This document shows positions 1-8,185 of a DNA stretch of 64,000 bases, piece after piece (position 1 is the first letter of the stretch; each line of letters starts with the position of its first letter). Location: positions 62,001 through 126,000 of the forward strand of contig NZ_JAHLQC010000001.1 in assembly GCF_018918265.1 (NCBI RefSeq). The letters run 5' to 3'. The notes below the pieces were generated by a model. The model was not told the origin of the DNA. It made no database searches and saw only the letters and a program-made list of their open reading frames with translations. The position numbers and the translations under genes are program-made. This DNA is from Falcatimonas sp. MSJ-15 (GTDB taxonomy: Bacteria > Bacillota > Clostridia > Lachnospirales > Lachnospiraceae).

Positions 1-939
1 AAGCATGGAGTAGCTGAACTGTTTATGCAGATAATGGCAATGAGTAGAAAACTTCAATACAGACTTTTAGAGGAGAATAATATACATGATGAAGTTCCAT
101 TAGAAAAGATTGAAGACATAAACAGACAGGATATAACAGTTGTATATCCGGGTGTTCCGGGTGCTTATAGTGAGCAGGCAATGATTAACTACTTTGGAGA
201 GAATGTTAATCATTTTAATGTGGTTACATTCAGAGAAGCGATGGATGCACTAAGAGATAAAAAAGCAGATTATGCAGTTTTTCCAATCGAGAATTCAAGT
301 GCAGGAATTGTCAATGATACTTATGATCTGTTAAAAGAATATGATAATTATATTGTTGCAGAGACTTTTGTCAAGATTGAACATGCATTGCTTGGAACTG
401 CAGATTCAGATATATCAGACATAAGAACTGTATATTCACATCCACAGGGACTTATGCAATGTCAGGAATTTTTAGAGGAACATAAAGAGTGGAATCAGAT
501 AAGTCTGGCTAATACAGCCATTGCTGCAAGAAAAGTAAAAGATGATGGTGATAAGACTCAGGCGGCAATAGCAAGTAAGATTGCTGCAAGAAACTATGGA
601 TTGAAGATATTAAAAGAAGCAATCAATACAAATAGTAATAATACAACAAGATTTGTTATAGTAAGTAATAAACCACAGTTTACTAAAGATGCTGATAAGA
701 TAAGTATATGCTTTGAGACACCAAACGAAGCAGGAAGTCTTTATAACATGTTAAGCCATATAATATATAATGGTCTTAATATGACAAGAATAGAATCAAG
801 ACCACTTATGGATGGTAATTTTGGCTCAAGATTCTATGTAGACTTTGAAGGATGTCTGACAGATGCAAGTGTTAAGAATGCACTTAGGGGAATAAGCTCT
901 GAGGCTATAACATACAGATTGCTTGGTAATTACAGATAA
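1..939 (+). CDS. pheA: Bifunctional chorismate mutase / prephenate dehydratase, 3' part
   Basis: Converts chorismate to prephenate and then phenylpyruvate in phenylalanine synthesis; cytoplasmic. The gene is cut by the window's left edge. The reading frame is open from base 1, and the residues before the first ATG at 25 (VAELFMQIMAMSRKLQYRL) look like the last helix of an AroQ-type chorismate mutase, so this is a P-protein and not a free-standing dehydratase. The prephenate dehydratase domain begins at VVYPGVPGAYSEQA and contains the catalytic TTRFVIV motif. A C-terminal ACT domain carries EAGSLY and IESRP, the pair that binds phenylalanine for feedback inhibition. The fusion is seen from only about 25 residues of the mutase. 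Nothing seems broken. The companion gene tyrA lies at 18543-19634 and is not in an operon with it. Confidence 0.93.
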   Translation, partial: KHGVAELFMQIMAMSRKLQYRLLEENNIHDEVPLEKIEDINRQDITVVYPGVPGAYSEQAMINYFGENVNHFNVVTFREAMDALRDKKADYAVFPIENSSAGIVNDTYDLLKEYDNYIVAETFVKIEHALLGTADSDISDIRTVYSHPQGLMQCQEFLEEHKEWNQISLANTAIAARKVKDDGDKTQAAIASKIAARNYGLKILKEAINTNSNNTTRFVIVSNKPQFTKDADKISICFETPNEAGSLYNMLSHIIYNGLNMTRIESRPLMDGNFGSRFYVDFEGCLTDASVKNALRGISSEAITYRLLGNYR

Positions 940-999
940 AAAACAGTAGATTTTATTTACTGTTTGCGTTAATATTAATAATGAAAGAAGGAAATATTC

Positions 1000-2295
1000 A
1001 TGAAGGCACATGAGAGAATATTATACAGAGATTTTAAAGATGAGGAACTATTCGATAATATAGCATGGATTATCGATAATTACAAAGATGACTATTATAA
1101 CATGGAAGACATAGCAGGACTGTGTTTTGAATGTATGAATAAGCTTGCTGAACTTGGAGACAGATTAGGTTTTAAAGGTAATCTAAAGAACTGTTTTGTA
1201 GCTTATATTCTTGCTAATTCAGAGAATGCTTTTTCAAAATCAGCAGAATGTAATGGCAATGCTACAGGAAGTGCAAGACTTATGGCATTACATGATATGG
1301 AAATCTTTAAAAAGATGGTTGCATTTGATCTCAATGAAGTCGATGAATACCTCGGAATAGAATGTTTTAGATTTGTATATCAATATGAGAATTCCAACGA
1401 AAAAAATAAATATTTCAATAAAAGAGTCCGTGACAGAATAATAAAGCTTGCTGAAGATATAGAACAAGCACAAGATGCTAATGCAATACTTGAGATAGTG
1501 ACAGAATTCTATAAGAACTATGGTGTTGGCAAAATTGGTCTTCACAAAGCATTTCGTGTTGTGACAGATAATAATGAAGTAACAATAAAACCAATAACTA
1601 ATATTGAACATATATATCTGTCTGACCTTGTAGGATACGAACTTCAGAAGAAGAAACTTACTGATAATACGGAAGCTTTTATTGAAGGAAGAAGAGCTAA
1701 TAATGTATTGTTGTTTGGAGATAGTGGAACAGGAAAGTCTTCAAGTATAAAAGCGATACTTAATGAATATTATGACAGAGGACTTCGAATGATTGAGATA
1801 CAAAAACATCAGTTTGGAGATTTGTTTAATGTAATAGAACAGATAAAGGATAGAAATTACAAATTCATAATATACATGGATGATTTGTCTTTTGAAGAGT
1901 ATGAGATAGAATACAAATATCTTAAAGCAATAATAGAAGGCGGACTTGAAAAACGTCCTGACAACGTACTAATATATGCAACATCTAACAGAAGACATCT
2001 GGTTAGAGAAAAATTTAGTGATAAAGAAGAAAGACGTGATGATCTGCATGCATCAGATACAGTTCAGGAAAAATTATCATTATCTGCCAGATTTGGGGTT
2101 TCAATATTCTATGTAGCACCTAATAAAAAGGAATATATGAATATAATTAAAGTCCTTGCTGAAAAATATAATGTAAAAATGGATAAAGATGAACTTTTTG
2201 CAGAAGCTAATAAATGGGAGCTGAGCCATGGAGGACTATCAGGAAGAACAGCACAGCAGTTTATTAATTACTTACTTGGTAAACAGGATGACTAA
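1000..2295 (+). CDS. DUF815-type AAA ATPase
   Basis: A cytoplasmic P-loop ATPase of the DUF815 family, whose substrate is not known. The 431-residue protein has an N-terminal helical part of about 200 residues. The ATPase follows, with Walker A GDSGTGKSS near residue 244 and a Walker-B-like strand FIIYMDDLSFE near residue 288. A sensor-type ATSNRRHL follows, then an insert rich in charged residues (KEERRDD). An AGAAGGA ribosome site precedes the ATG at 1000. It sits 60 bp after pheA and 55 bp before the polyphosphate pair, in the same direction, so it may be co-transcribed. Family members resemble AAA proteins that load or remodel other proteins, but this is inference. Confidence 0.8.
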   Translation: MKAHERILYRDFKDEELFDNIAWIIDNYKDDYYNMEDIAGLCFECMNKLAELGDRLGFKGNLKNCFVAYILANSENAFSKSAECNGNATGSARLMALHDMEIFKKMVAFDLNEVDEYLGIECFRFVYQYENSNEKNKYFNKRVRDRIIKLAEDIEQAQDANAILEIVTEFYKNYGVGKIGLHKAFRVVTDNNEVTIKPITNIEHIYLSDLVGYELQKKKLTDNTEAFIEGRRANNVLLFGDSGTGKSSSIKAILNEYYDRGLRMIEIQKHQFGDLFNVIEQIKDRNYKFIIYMDDLSFEEYEIEYKYLKAIIEGGLEKRPDNVLIYATSNRRHLVREKFSDKEERRDDLHASDTVQEKLSLSARFGVSIFYVAPNKKEYMNIIKVLAEKYNVKMDKDELFAEANKWELSHGGLSGRTAQQFINYLLGKQDD

Positions 2296-2350
2296 TATGG
2301 CATAGGCATATAAAGCTTCTCTAGAAGTTGATTCTTAAGGAGAGATGTGT

Positions 2351-3886
2351 ATGGCGATTAATTTTTTTGCAGCAATTGATGTAGGCTCGTATGAGTTAGA
2401 GATGAAGATCTATGAGATATCAAAAAGACATGGCATAGAAGAGATTGATAGTGTGCGTCATATTATTGAACTTGGCAAAGATACATATGCGTACAGAAAG
2501 ATTAACTTTGAGAAGATTGATGAATTATGTGATGTACTTGCTGATTTTAAAAAGATAATGGAAGAATATCGTGTTGACAATTACAGAGCATGTGCAACAA
2601 GTGCATTAAGAGAAGCACAGAACTGTCAGAGTATAGTAGATAGAATACGAATGAGGACAGGAATTAATGTTGAGATACTTAGTAATTCAGAGCAGAGATT
2701 TCTCACATACAAAGCAGTTGCATTAAAGGAAAATGAATTCAATAAGATAATTGAAAAACCGGCAACAATTGTTGAAGTTGGTGCAGGTAGTATGCAGATG
2801 TCAATATTTGATAAATCAACACTTATAACAACACAGAATGTTAGAATTGGTTCACTAAGAGTTCGTGAAATATTCAACAGACTTGATTATAGTAATGCCA
2901 ATTTTAATAATATTCTTGAAGAATATGTTGATAATGACATGGAGACTCTTAAGAAGATGTTTATAAAAGATAAAGAGATGACTAATATGATTGCAACAGG
3001 TGATTATGTAGGTTATATAGTAAAAAAAGCCAATAAAGAGCCTGGTAATGATTATATTGAAAGTGAAGAATTCATGGATAAATATAGAAACCTTTCAAGA
3101 ATGAGTAATGAAGAGATAAGTGAGAAGCTTGATATACCAGTTGAATATTCAAGTCTTATTCTGCCATGTGCAATGATATATAAGAAGATAATTGAACTTA
3201 CAGGAGTAAAAAAAATCTGGCTTCCGGGAGTTAGCTTGTGTGAAGGAATAGCGGCAGAATATGCACAACAGCAGAAGATAGTTACATTTTCACATGATTT
3301 TAATGAAGATATTATCGCAGCAGCACGTAATATTGCAAAAAGATATATGTGTAATAAGTCACACACATATTCACTTGAGAATAATGTAATTGCGATATTT
3401 GACAGTATGAAGAAATATCATGGACTTGGAAGAAGAGAGAGACTTCTTCTTGAGATTGCAGCAATACTTCATGATTGTGGCAAATTTATAAGTATTACTG
3501 CACCGGCACAAAGTTCTTATGACATAATAATGTCTACAGAGATTATTGGGCTGTCGCATGCAGAACGAAAGCTAATAGCTTATATAGCAAAATATAATAC
3601 AGTTGAATTTGGATTTGATGATGCCTATGATATGGGAATCAGTACGGATGCATATCTTACACTTGTGAAGCTGACAGCAATATTAAGAGTAGCTAATGCG
3701 TTAGACAGAAGTCACAAGCAGAAGTTTAAGGATATAAGACCATATCTAAGTGGAAAAGAACTTGTAATAACTACAAAAGTAATGGATGATATTACTCTTG
3801 AACAGGGATTATTCAAAGATAAAGCAGATTTTTTTGAAGAAGTATATGGTATAAGACCAGTATTGAAGAAAAAGAGAGGACTGTAA
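2351..3886 (+). CDS. ppx: Ppx/GppA phosphatase (exopolyphosphatase family) with HD domain
   Basis: Predicted to hydrolyse polyphosphate and/or pppGpp; cytoplasmic. The N-terminal actin-like fold starts with AAIDVGSYELEMKIYE and contains CATSALREA and the phosphate-binding loop IVEVGAGSMQMS. The C-terminal half is an HD-type domain (LLEIAAILHDCGKFI near residue 375). The AAGGAG box at 2337-2342 is only 2 bases from the ATG at 2345 but 8 bases from the ATG at 2351, so I choose 2351 (511 residues). It ends 2 bases before the polyphosphate kinase start, a classic ppx-ppk arrangement. The first loop reads DVGSYE where many family members have DxGSNS, so the preferred substrate cannot be fixed from sequence alone. 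Confidence 0.85.
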   Translation: MAINFFAAIDVGSYELEMKIYEISKRHGIEEIDSVRHIIELGKDTYAYRKINFEKIDELCDVLADFKKIMEEYRVDNYRACATSALREAQNCQSIVDRIRMRTGINVEILSNSEQRFLTYKAVALKENEFNKIIEKPATIVEVGAGSMQMSIFDKSTLITTQNVRIGSLRVREIFNRLDYSNANFNNILEEYVDNDMETLKKMFIKDKEMTNMIATGDYVGYIVKKANKEPGNDYIESEEFMDKYRNLSRMSNEEISEKLDIPVEYSSLILPCAMIYKKIIELTGVKKIWLPGVSLCEGIAAEYAQQQKIVTFSHDFNEDIIAAARNIAKRYMCNKSHTYSLENNVIAIFDSMKKYHGLGRRERLLLEIAAILHDCGKFISITAPAQSSYDIIMSTEIIGLSHAERKLIAYIAKYNTVEFGFDDAYDMGISTDAYLTLVKLTAILRVANALDRSHKQKFKDIRPYLSGKELVITTKVMDDITLEQGLFKDKADFFEEVYGIRPVLKKKRGL

Positions 3887-3888
3887 TT

Positions 3889-6027
3889 ATGGAAGAATTG
3901 AATTTAGAAAAACCTGAGTATTATATAAATAGAGAATTAAGCTGGATGGAATTTAACTACCGAGTTCTTTTTGAAGCCAGAGATAAGAATATTCCACTAC
4001 TTGAGAGAGCAAAATTCCTAAGTATTACAGCATCGAATCTTGATGAATTTGTAATGGTAAGAGTAGCATCATTAAAAGATATGGTTCATGCAGGATATAC
4101 TAAGAAAGATATTGCAGGAATGCGTCCAACAGACCAGCTTTGTCATATAAGCAAAAAAGAACATGAACTTGTATCATTGCAATATAGCACATACAAAAGA
4201 TCTCTAGAACCACAGCTTTTAGAAGATGGGATCAAAATAATTGATTCGCATGAAGAACTTAATAAGAAACAGGCAGAGTATGTTGACAGAATATTTATGG
4301 AAGATATATATCCTGTTCTTACGCCTATGGCAGTAGACTCATCAAGACCATTTCCACTTATAAGAAATAAAACGCTTAATATAGCAGCACTTATAGAACA
4401 TAAAAAGGGTGGAGATGATCTTGAATTTGCAACTGTTCAGGTTCCATCAGTATTACCAAGAATGATAGAGATACCAGAAGAATTATCAGATGGCAGAGAA
4501 AAAGTTACAATTATACTTCTTGAAGAGATTATAGAGAGAAATATAGACAAACTTTTCCTTAATTATAATGTAATATGTGCACATCCATTTAGAATAATGA
4601 GAAATGCGGATCTGTCAATTGATGAAGATGAAGCATCAGATCTGTTAAAAGAGATACAAAAACAGCTTAAGAAGAGACAGTGGGGTCAGGCAATCAAGCT
4701 TGAATATGAAGAGAATATGGATAAGAGATTACTAAAGATTCTTAAAAAAGAGCTTGATATTGATGAAAGTGATATGTATGGAATTAATGGACCACTTGAT
4801 CTTACTTTTCTAATGAAGCTGTCAGGACTTGATGGTTTTGATAACTTAAGATATAAGAAATATACACCACAGCCGGTTGTAGAACTTAATCATGAAGAAG
4901 ATATATTTACGCAGATAAGAAGAAATGATATTCTTCTTCATCATCCTTATCAGACATTTGATCCTGTAGTAGATTTTATCAGACAGGCATCAGTTGATCC
5001 TAAAGTTCTTGCCATAAAACAGACACTATACCGAGTAAGTGGTAATTCACCTATTATTGCATCACTTGAGCAGGCAGCAGAGAATGGCAAACAGGTAACA
5101 GTTCTTGTAGAATTAAAAGCGAGATTTGATGAAGAGAATAATATTATATGGGCAAAAAAACTTGAAAAAGCGGGATGTCATGTAATATATGGACTTGTAG
5201 GTTTAAAGACTCATAGTAAGATAACTCTTGTTGTAAGAAAAGAAGAAGAAGGAATTAGAAGATATGTGCATCTTGGAACTGGTAATTACAATGATGCAAC
5301 AGCTAAATTGTATACGGATCTTGGTCTTTTAACATGCAGAAAGCCAATAGGCGAAGATGCAACAGCTGTATTCAATATGCTGTCTGGTTATTCAGAACCT
5401 CTTACATGGAACAAGTTAGCACTTGCACCAATATGGTTAAGAGATAAATTCATAACTCTTATTAATAGAGAGATAAGGAATGTAAGAGAAGGAAAGCCGG
5501 GACGAATTGTTGCGAAGATGAATTCACTTTGTGATAAGAAGATCATAATGGAGCTTTATAAAGCTTCAATGGCAGGTGTAAAAATAGAACTTATTGTGCG
5601 AGGAATATGTTGTCTTAGACCAGGAATACAAGGGATAAGCGATAATATAACTGTACATTCAATAGTAGGAGTATTCCTTGAACATAGCAGAATATTCTAT
5701 TGCTATAATGGCGGTAATGAAGAAGTATATATGGGCAGTGCAGACTGGATGCCTCGTAATCTTGATAAAAGAGTTGAGATTATGTTCCCGGTTGAAGATG
5801 AAGAACTAAAAGAGAAGGTAATACATATTCTTGAAGTTCAGCTTGCTGATAATATGAAAGCACATGTATTAAGACCGGATGGAACTTATGATAAAGTAGA
5901 CAGACGAGGCAAATCACCTGTAAATTCACAAGAAACATTTGAAGCAGAAGCGATAGAAGCTACAAAAAGAACAGAAAATTATTCTGAACGTACATTTACA
6001 CCAATGTACAGCGAAAAAGAAGAATAA
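3889..6027 (+). CDS. ppk1: Polyphosphate kinase 1
   Basis: Makes polyphosphate reversibly from ATP through phosphohistidine chemistry. The 712-residue protein has the usual family length and all parts. The N-terminal domain begins YINRELSWMEFNYRVL. The two phospholipase-D-like C-terminal domains carry the candidate phosphohistidine in YVHLGTGNYND and the second conserved histidine in FLEHSRIFYCYN. The basic phosphate-tunnel segment KARFDEENNIIWAKKLE is present. It begins 2 bases after ppx, so kinase and phosphatase are translated from one message. The C-terminal tail of about 40 residues is polar and unremarkable. Confidence 0.95.
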   Translation: MEELNLEKPEYYINRELSWMEFNYRVLFEARDKNIPLLERAKFLSITASNLDEFVMVRVASLKDMVHAGYTKKDIAGMRPTDQLCHISKKEHELVSLQYSTYKRSLEPQLLEDGIKIIDSHEELNKKQAEYVDRIFMEDIYPVLTPMAVDSSRPFPLIRNKTLNIAALIEHKKGGDDLEFATVQVPSVLPRMIEIPEELSDGREKVTIILLEEIIERNIDKLFLNYNVICAHPFRIMRNADLSIDEDEASDLLKEIQKQLKKRQWGQAIKLEYEENMDKRLLKILKKELDIDESDMYGINGPLDLTFLMKLSGLDGFDNLRYKKYTPQPVVELNHEEDIFTQIRRNDILLHHPYQTFDPVVDFIRQASVDPKVLAIKQTLYRVSGNSPIIASLEQAAENGKQVTVLVELKARFDEENNIIWAKKLEKAGCHVIYGLVGLKTHSKITLVVRKEEEGIRRYVHLGTGNYNDATAKLYTDLGLLTCRKPIGEDATAVFNMLSGYSEPLTWNKLALAPIWLRDKFITLINREIRNVREGKPGRIVAKMNSLCDKKIIMELYKASMAGVKIELIVRGICCLRPGIQGISDNITVHSIVGVFLEHSRIFYCYNGGNEEVYMGSADWMPRNLDKRVEIMFPVEDEELKEKVIHILEVQLADNMKAHVLRPDGTYDKVDRRGKSPVNSQETFEAEAIEATKRTENYSERTFTPMYSEKEE

Positions 6028-6054
6028 GTATTAAAAATTTATAATAGAAATGAT

Positions 6055-6139
6055 TATAAAGGCTTTGTTAGATTAATATATATCAGCAACTTTTGTGTTG
6101 TATTAATTGATATGTACTAATTCGTACGAAGCCTTTATA
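6055..6139 (+). other. Structured inverted repeat after ppk1
   Basis: TATAAAGGCTT at 6055-6065 pairs perfectly with AAGCCTTTATA at 6129-6139. The 63 bases between hold further pairing: ATTAATA/TATTAAT around CAAC-ttttgt-GTTG, and the palindrome TTCGTACGAA. There is no T-run, so it is not a standard terminator. It may be a 3'-UTR structure or a small RNA. The rest of the 330-base gap to the next gene is AT-rich with no open reading frame I trust. Confidence 0.35.
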
Positions 6140-6357
6140 CATTATAAGAAAAGGAATACTAAAATAGAGAATACTAAAGTAGAAATATTAAAAGCCAAAC
6201 TTTAAGAGTAGTTAATATGAGAATAAAATTGTATGAAAAAATTAAGGACTTTAGTGCCAAAATTATGTTAATATTATATATGGAAATTATATATTGTAAT
6301 ACATTGATAAAGAAGAATCTGAAAATGCATAAAAAACAGATTAGATAGGAGAGCAAA

Positions 6358-7056
6358 GTGAGTAAAGAAAATATACTTGTAATAGATGATGAAGTTGAAA
6401 TAGCAGAATTAATAGAGATATATCTTGTAGGAGAAGGATATGGAGTATTTAAAGCAACAAGTGCAGAAGAAGGACTTGATATACTTAAAGTTAACGATAT
6501 ATCGCTTGTACTGTTAGATATAATGCTTCCCGGAATGGATGGAATTAAGATGTGTGCGACAATAAGAGAGAGTAATAATATTCCGGTAATTATGGTAAGT
6601 GCAAAATCAACAGAGATAGATAAAGTTATAGGACTTAATATAGGAGCAGATGATTATATAACTAAGCCATTTAATCCATTAGAATTGTTAGCAAGAGTGA
6701 AATCGCAGATTAGAAGATATACAAAACTTAATCCGGGAAAAGCAGATGATAATGTTAATGAGATATCAATAAGAGGACTTGTTATATATAAGAATATAAG
6801 AAGGGTAAGTTTTCTTGGAGAAGATCTAAAGCTGACACCACTTGAATTTGATATACTTAAACTTTTAGCTTCAAATCCGGGACGTGTATTCTCAACAGAT
6901 GAGATATTTGAAGCTGTATGGAATGAGAAGACTTATGAAGCAAATAATACAGTTATGGTACATATAAGAAGATTAAGAACCAAGTTAAAAGATGATGAAC
7001 GTCAGAATAAGATTATATCTACAGTATGGGGGGTTGGCTACAAAATTGAAAAGTAG
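6358..7056 (+). CDS. OmpR/PhoB-type response regulator
   Basis: A DNA-binding response regulator of the OmpR/PhoB (VanR-like) class. The receiver domain shows the acidic pair D10-D11, the phospho-acceptor D54 in LLDIMLPGMDG and K103 in DDYITKPF. The winged-helix output domain (about 130-232) contains LTPLEFDILKLLASNPGRVF and TVMVHIRRLRTKL. The start is GTG at 6358, supported by AGGAGAG a few bases upstream. The kinase gene overlaps its 3' end, and an 800-residue membrane protein and an ABC exporter follow, so the regulator very likely controls this operon. The inducing signal is not visible. Confidence 0.95.
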   Translation: MSKENILVIDDEVEIAELIEIYLVGEGYGVFKATSAEEGLDILKVNDISLVLLDIMLPGMDGIKMCATIRESNNIPVIMVSAKSTEIDKVIGLNIGADDYITKPFNPLELLARVKSQIRRYTKLNPGKADDNVNEISIRGLVIYKNIRRVSFLGEDLKLTPLEFDILKLLASNPGRVFSTDEIFEAVWNEKTYEANNTVMVHIRRLRTKLKDDERQNKIISTVWGVGYKIEK

Positions 7057-8185
7057 ATTTCAAAGTGGATTAAAAGGTAAGATACTAATATATGTAGTAC
7101 AGAGTTTTATAATAACAGTTATGGTAGAATTCTTTCTTATACTGAATATATATTTTATAACAAGCTCAGATAGAAACAGCCAGATATCATTATATAGCAA
7201 AAGTTATGGAGAAAAGTTACCATTTGAAGTCTTTATATATGTAATACTTGGAATAATAATATTCACAGTAAGTCTGGTACTTCAGATGAATTCTATGATT
7301 AATTATATTGGTATGATAAAAGAAGGCGTAGACCGAATTGCACAAGGAGATTTTCAGACAGAGATCCTCGTAAAAGGTAATGATGAGTTTGCGATAATAG
7401 CAGAAAATCTTAATAAGATGATGGGCGAGATAAGCGAACTTATGGATAATGAAAGAGAAGTTGAACGTTCAAAAAATCAGCTTATAACCAATGTTGCACA
7501 TGATCTTAGAACACCACTTACATCAATAATTGGTTATATGGAACTTCTTGTTAATGGTAATAATATTCCGGAGGAGACAAGAGACAAATATCTTAAAGTT
7601 GCTTATAATAAATCGCTTAGGCTTCAAAAACTTATAGAAGATTTATTTGGTTTTACAAAACTTAACTATGGCAAAATAGCAATGAATATTGCCAAAGTTG
7701 ATATTGTAAAACTGATGGCACAGTTGCTTGAAGAATTCTATCCGAATTTTATGGAGAACAGCCTTGAGTATTCACTTGAGTCAACAGAGAATCAGGTAAT
7801 GATTGAAGCAGATGGTGACTTGCTTGCCAGACTTTTTGATAATCTTATTAATAATGCAATAAAATATGGAAAAGATGGCAAAAAAGTATCAGTTGTAATA
7901 AGAAAGATAGATGATATAGTTCATGTTGCAGTAATTAATTATGGGAAAGTAATTCCAAAAGAAGATATAGATAAAGTATTTAACAAATTCTACAGAGTAG
8001 AACAGTCGAGATCTGCTAATACAGGAGGAACAGGACTTGGACTTGCAATTGCAAAAAATATAGCAATGATGCATGGAGGAGATATTGTAGTTCAAAGTGA
8101 TCTGTATGGAACAATATTTGATGTAACTTTAAGTGTTAATTATAATAAGGAAAAATATGTATATGAGAATAGGGATTTAATATGA
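7046..8185 (+). CDS. Sensor histidine kinase, VanS-like
   Basis: Membrane sensor kinase paired with the preceding regulator. From the N terminus: membrane segment (YVVQSFIITVMVEFFLILNI), a short external loop, a second membrane segment (VFIYVILGIIIFTVSLVL), a HAMP linker, a HisKA domain with the phospho-histidine in NVAHDLRTPLTSI (about residue 152), and a HATPase domain with the N box DNLINNAIKYG and the G box TGGTGLGLAIAKN. The external loop is only about 20 residues, so it probably senses through the membrane or through a partner protein. The open frame extends back to 6992 inside the regulator gene. I place the start at TTG 7046, which overlaps the regulator's stop; TTG 7034 is the alternative. 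Confidence 0.9.
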   Translation: MKSRFQSGLKGKILIYVVQSFIITVMVEFFLILNIYFITSSDRNSQISLYSKSYGEKLPFEVFIYVILGIIIFTVSLVLQMNSMINYIGMIKEGVDRIAQGDFQTEILVKGNDEFAIIAENLNKMMGEISELMDNEREVERSKNQLITNVAHDLRTPLTSIIGYMELLVNGNNIPEETRDKYLKVAYNKSLRLQKLIEDLFGFTKLNYGKIAMNIAKVDIVKLMAQLLEEFYPNFMENSLEYSLESTENQVMIEADGDLLARLFDNLINNAIKYGKDGKKVSVVIRKIDDIVHVAVINYGKVIPKEDIDKVFNKFYRVEQSRSANTGGTGLGLAIAKNIAMMHGGDIVVQSDLYGTIFDVTLSVNYNKEKYVYENRDLI

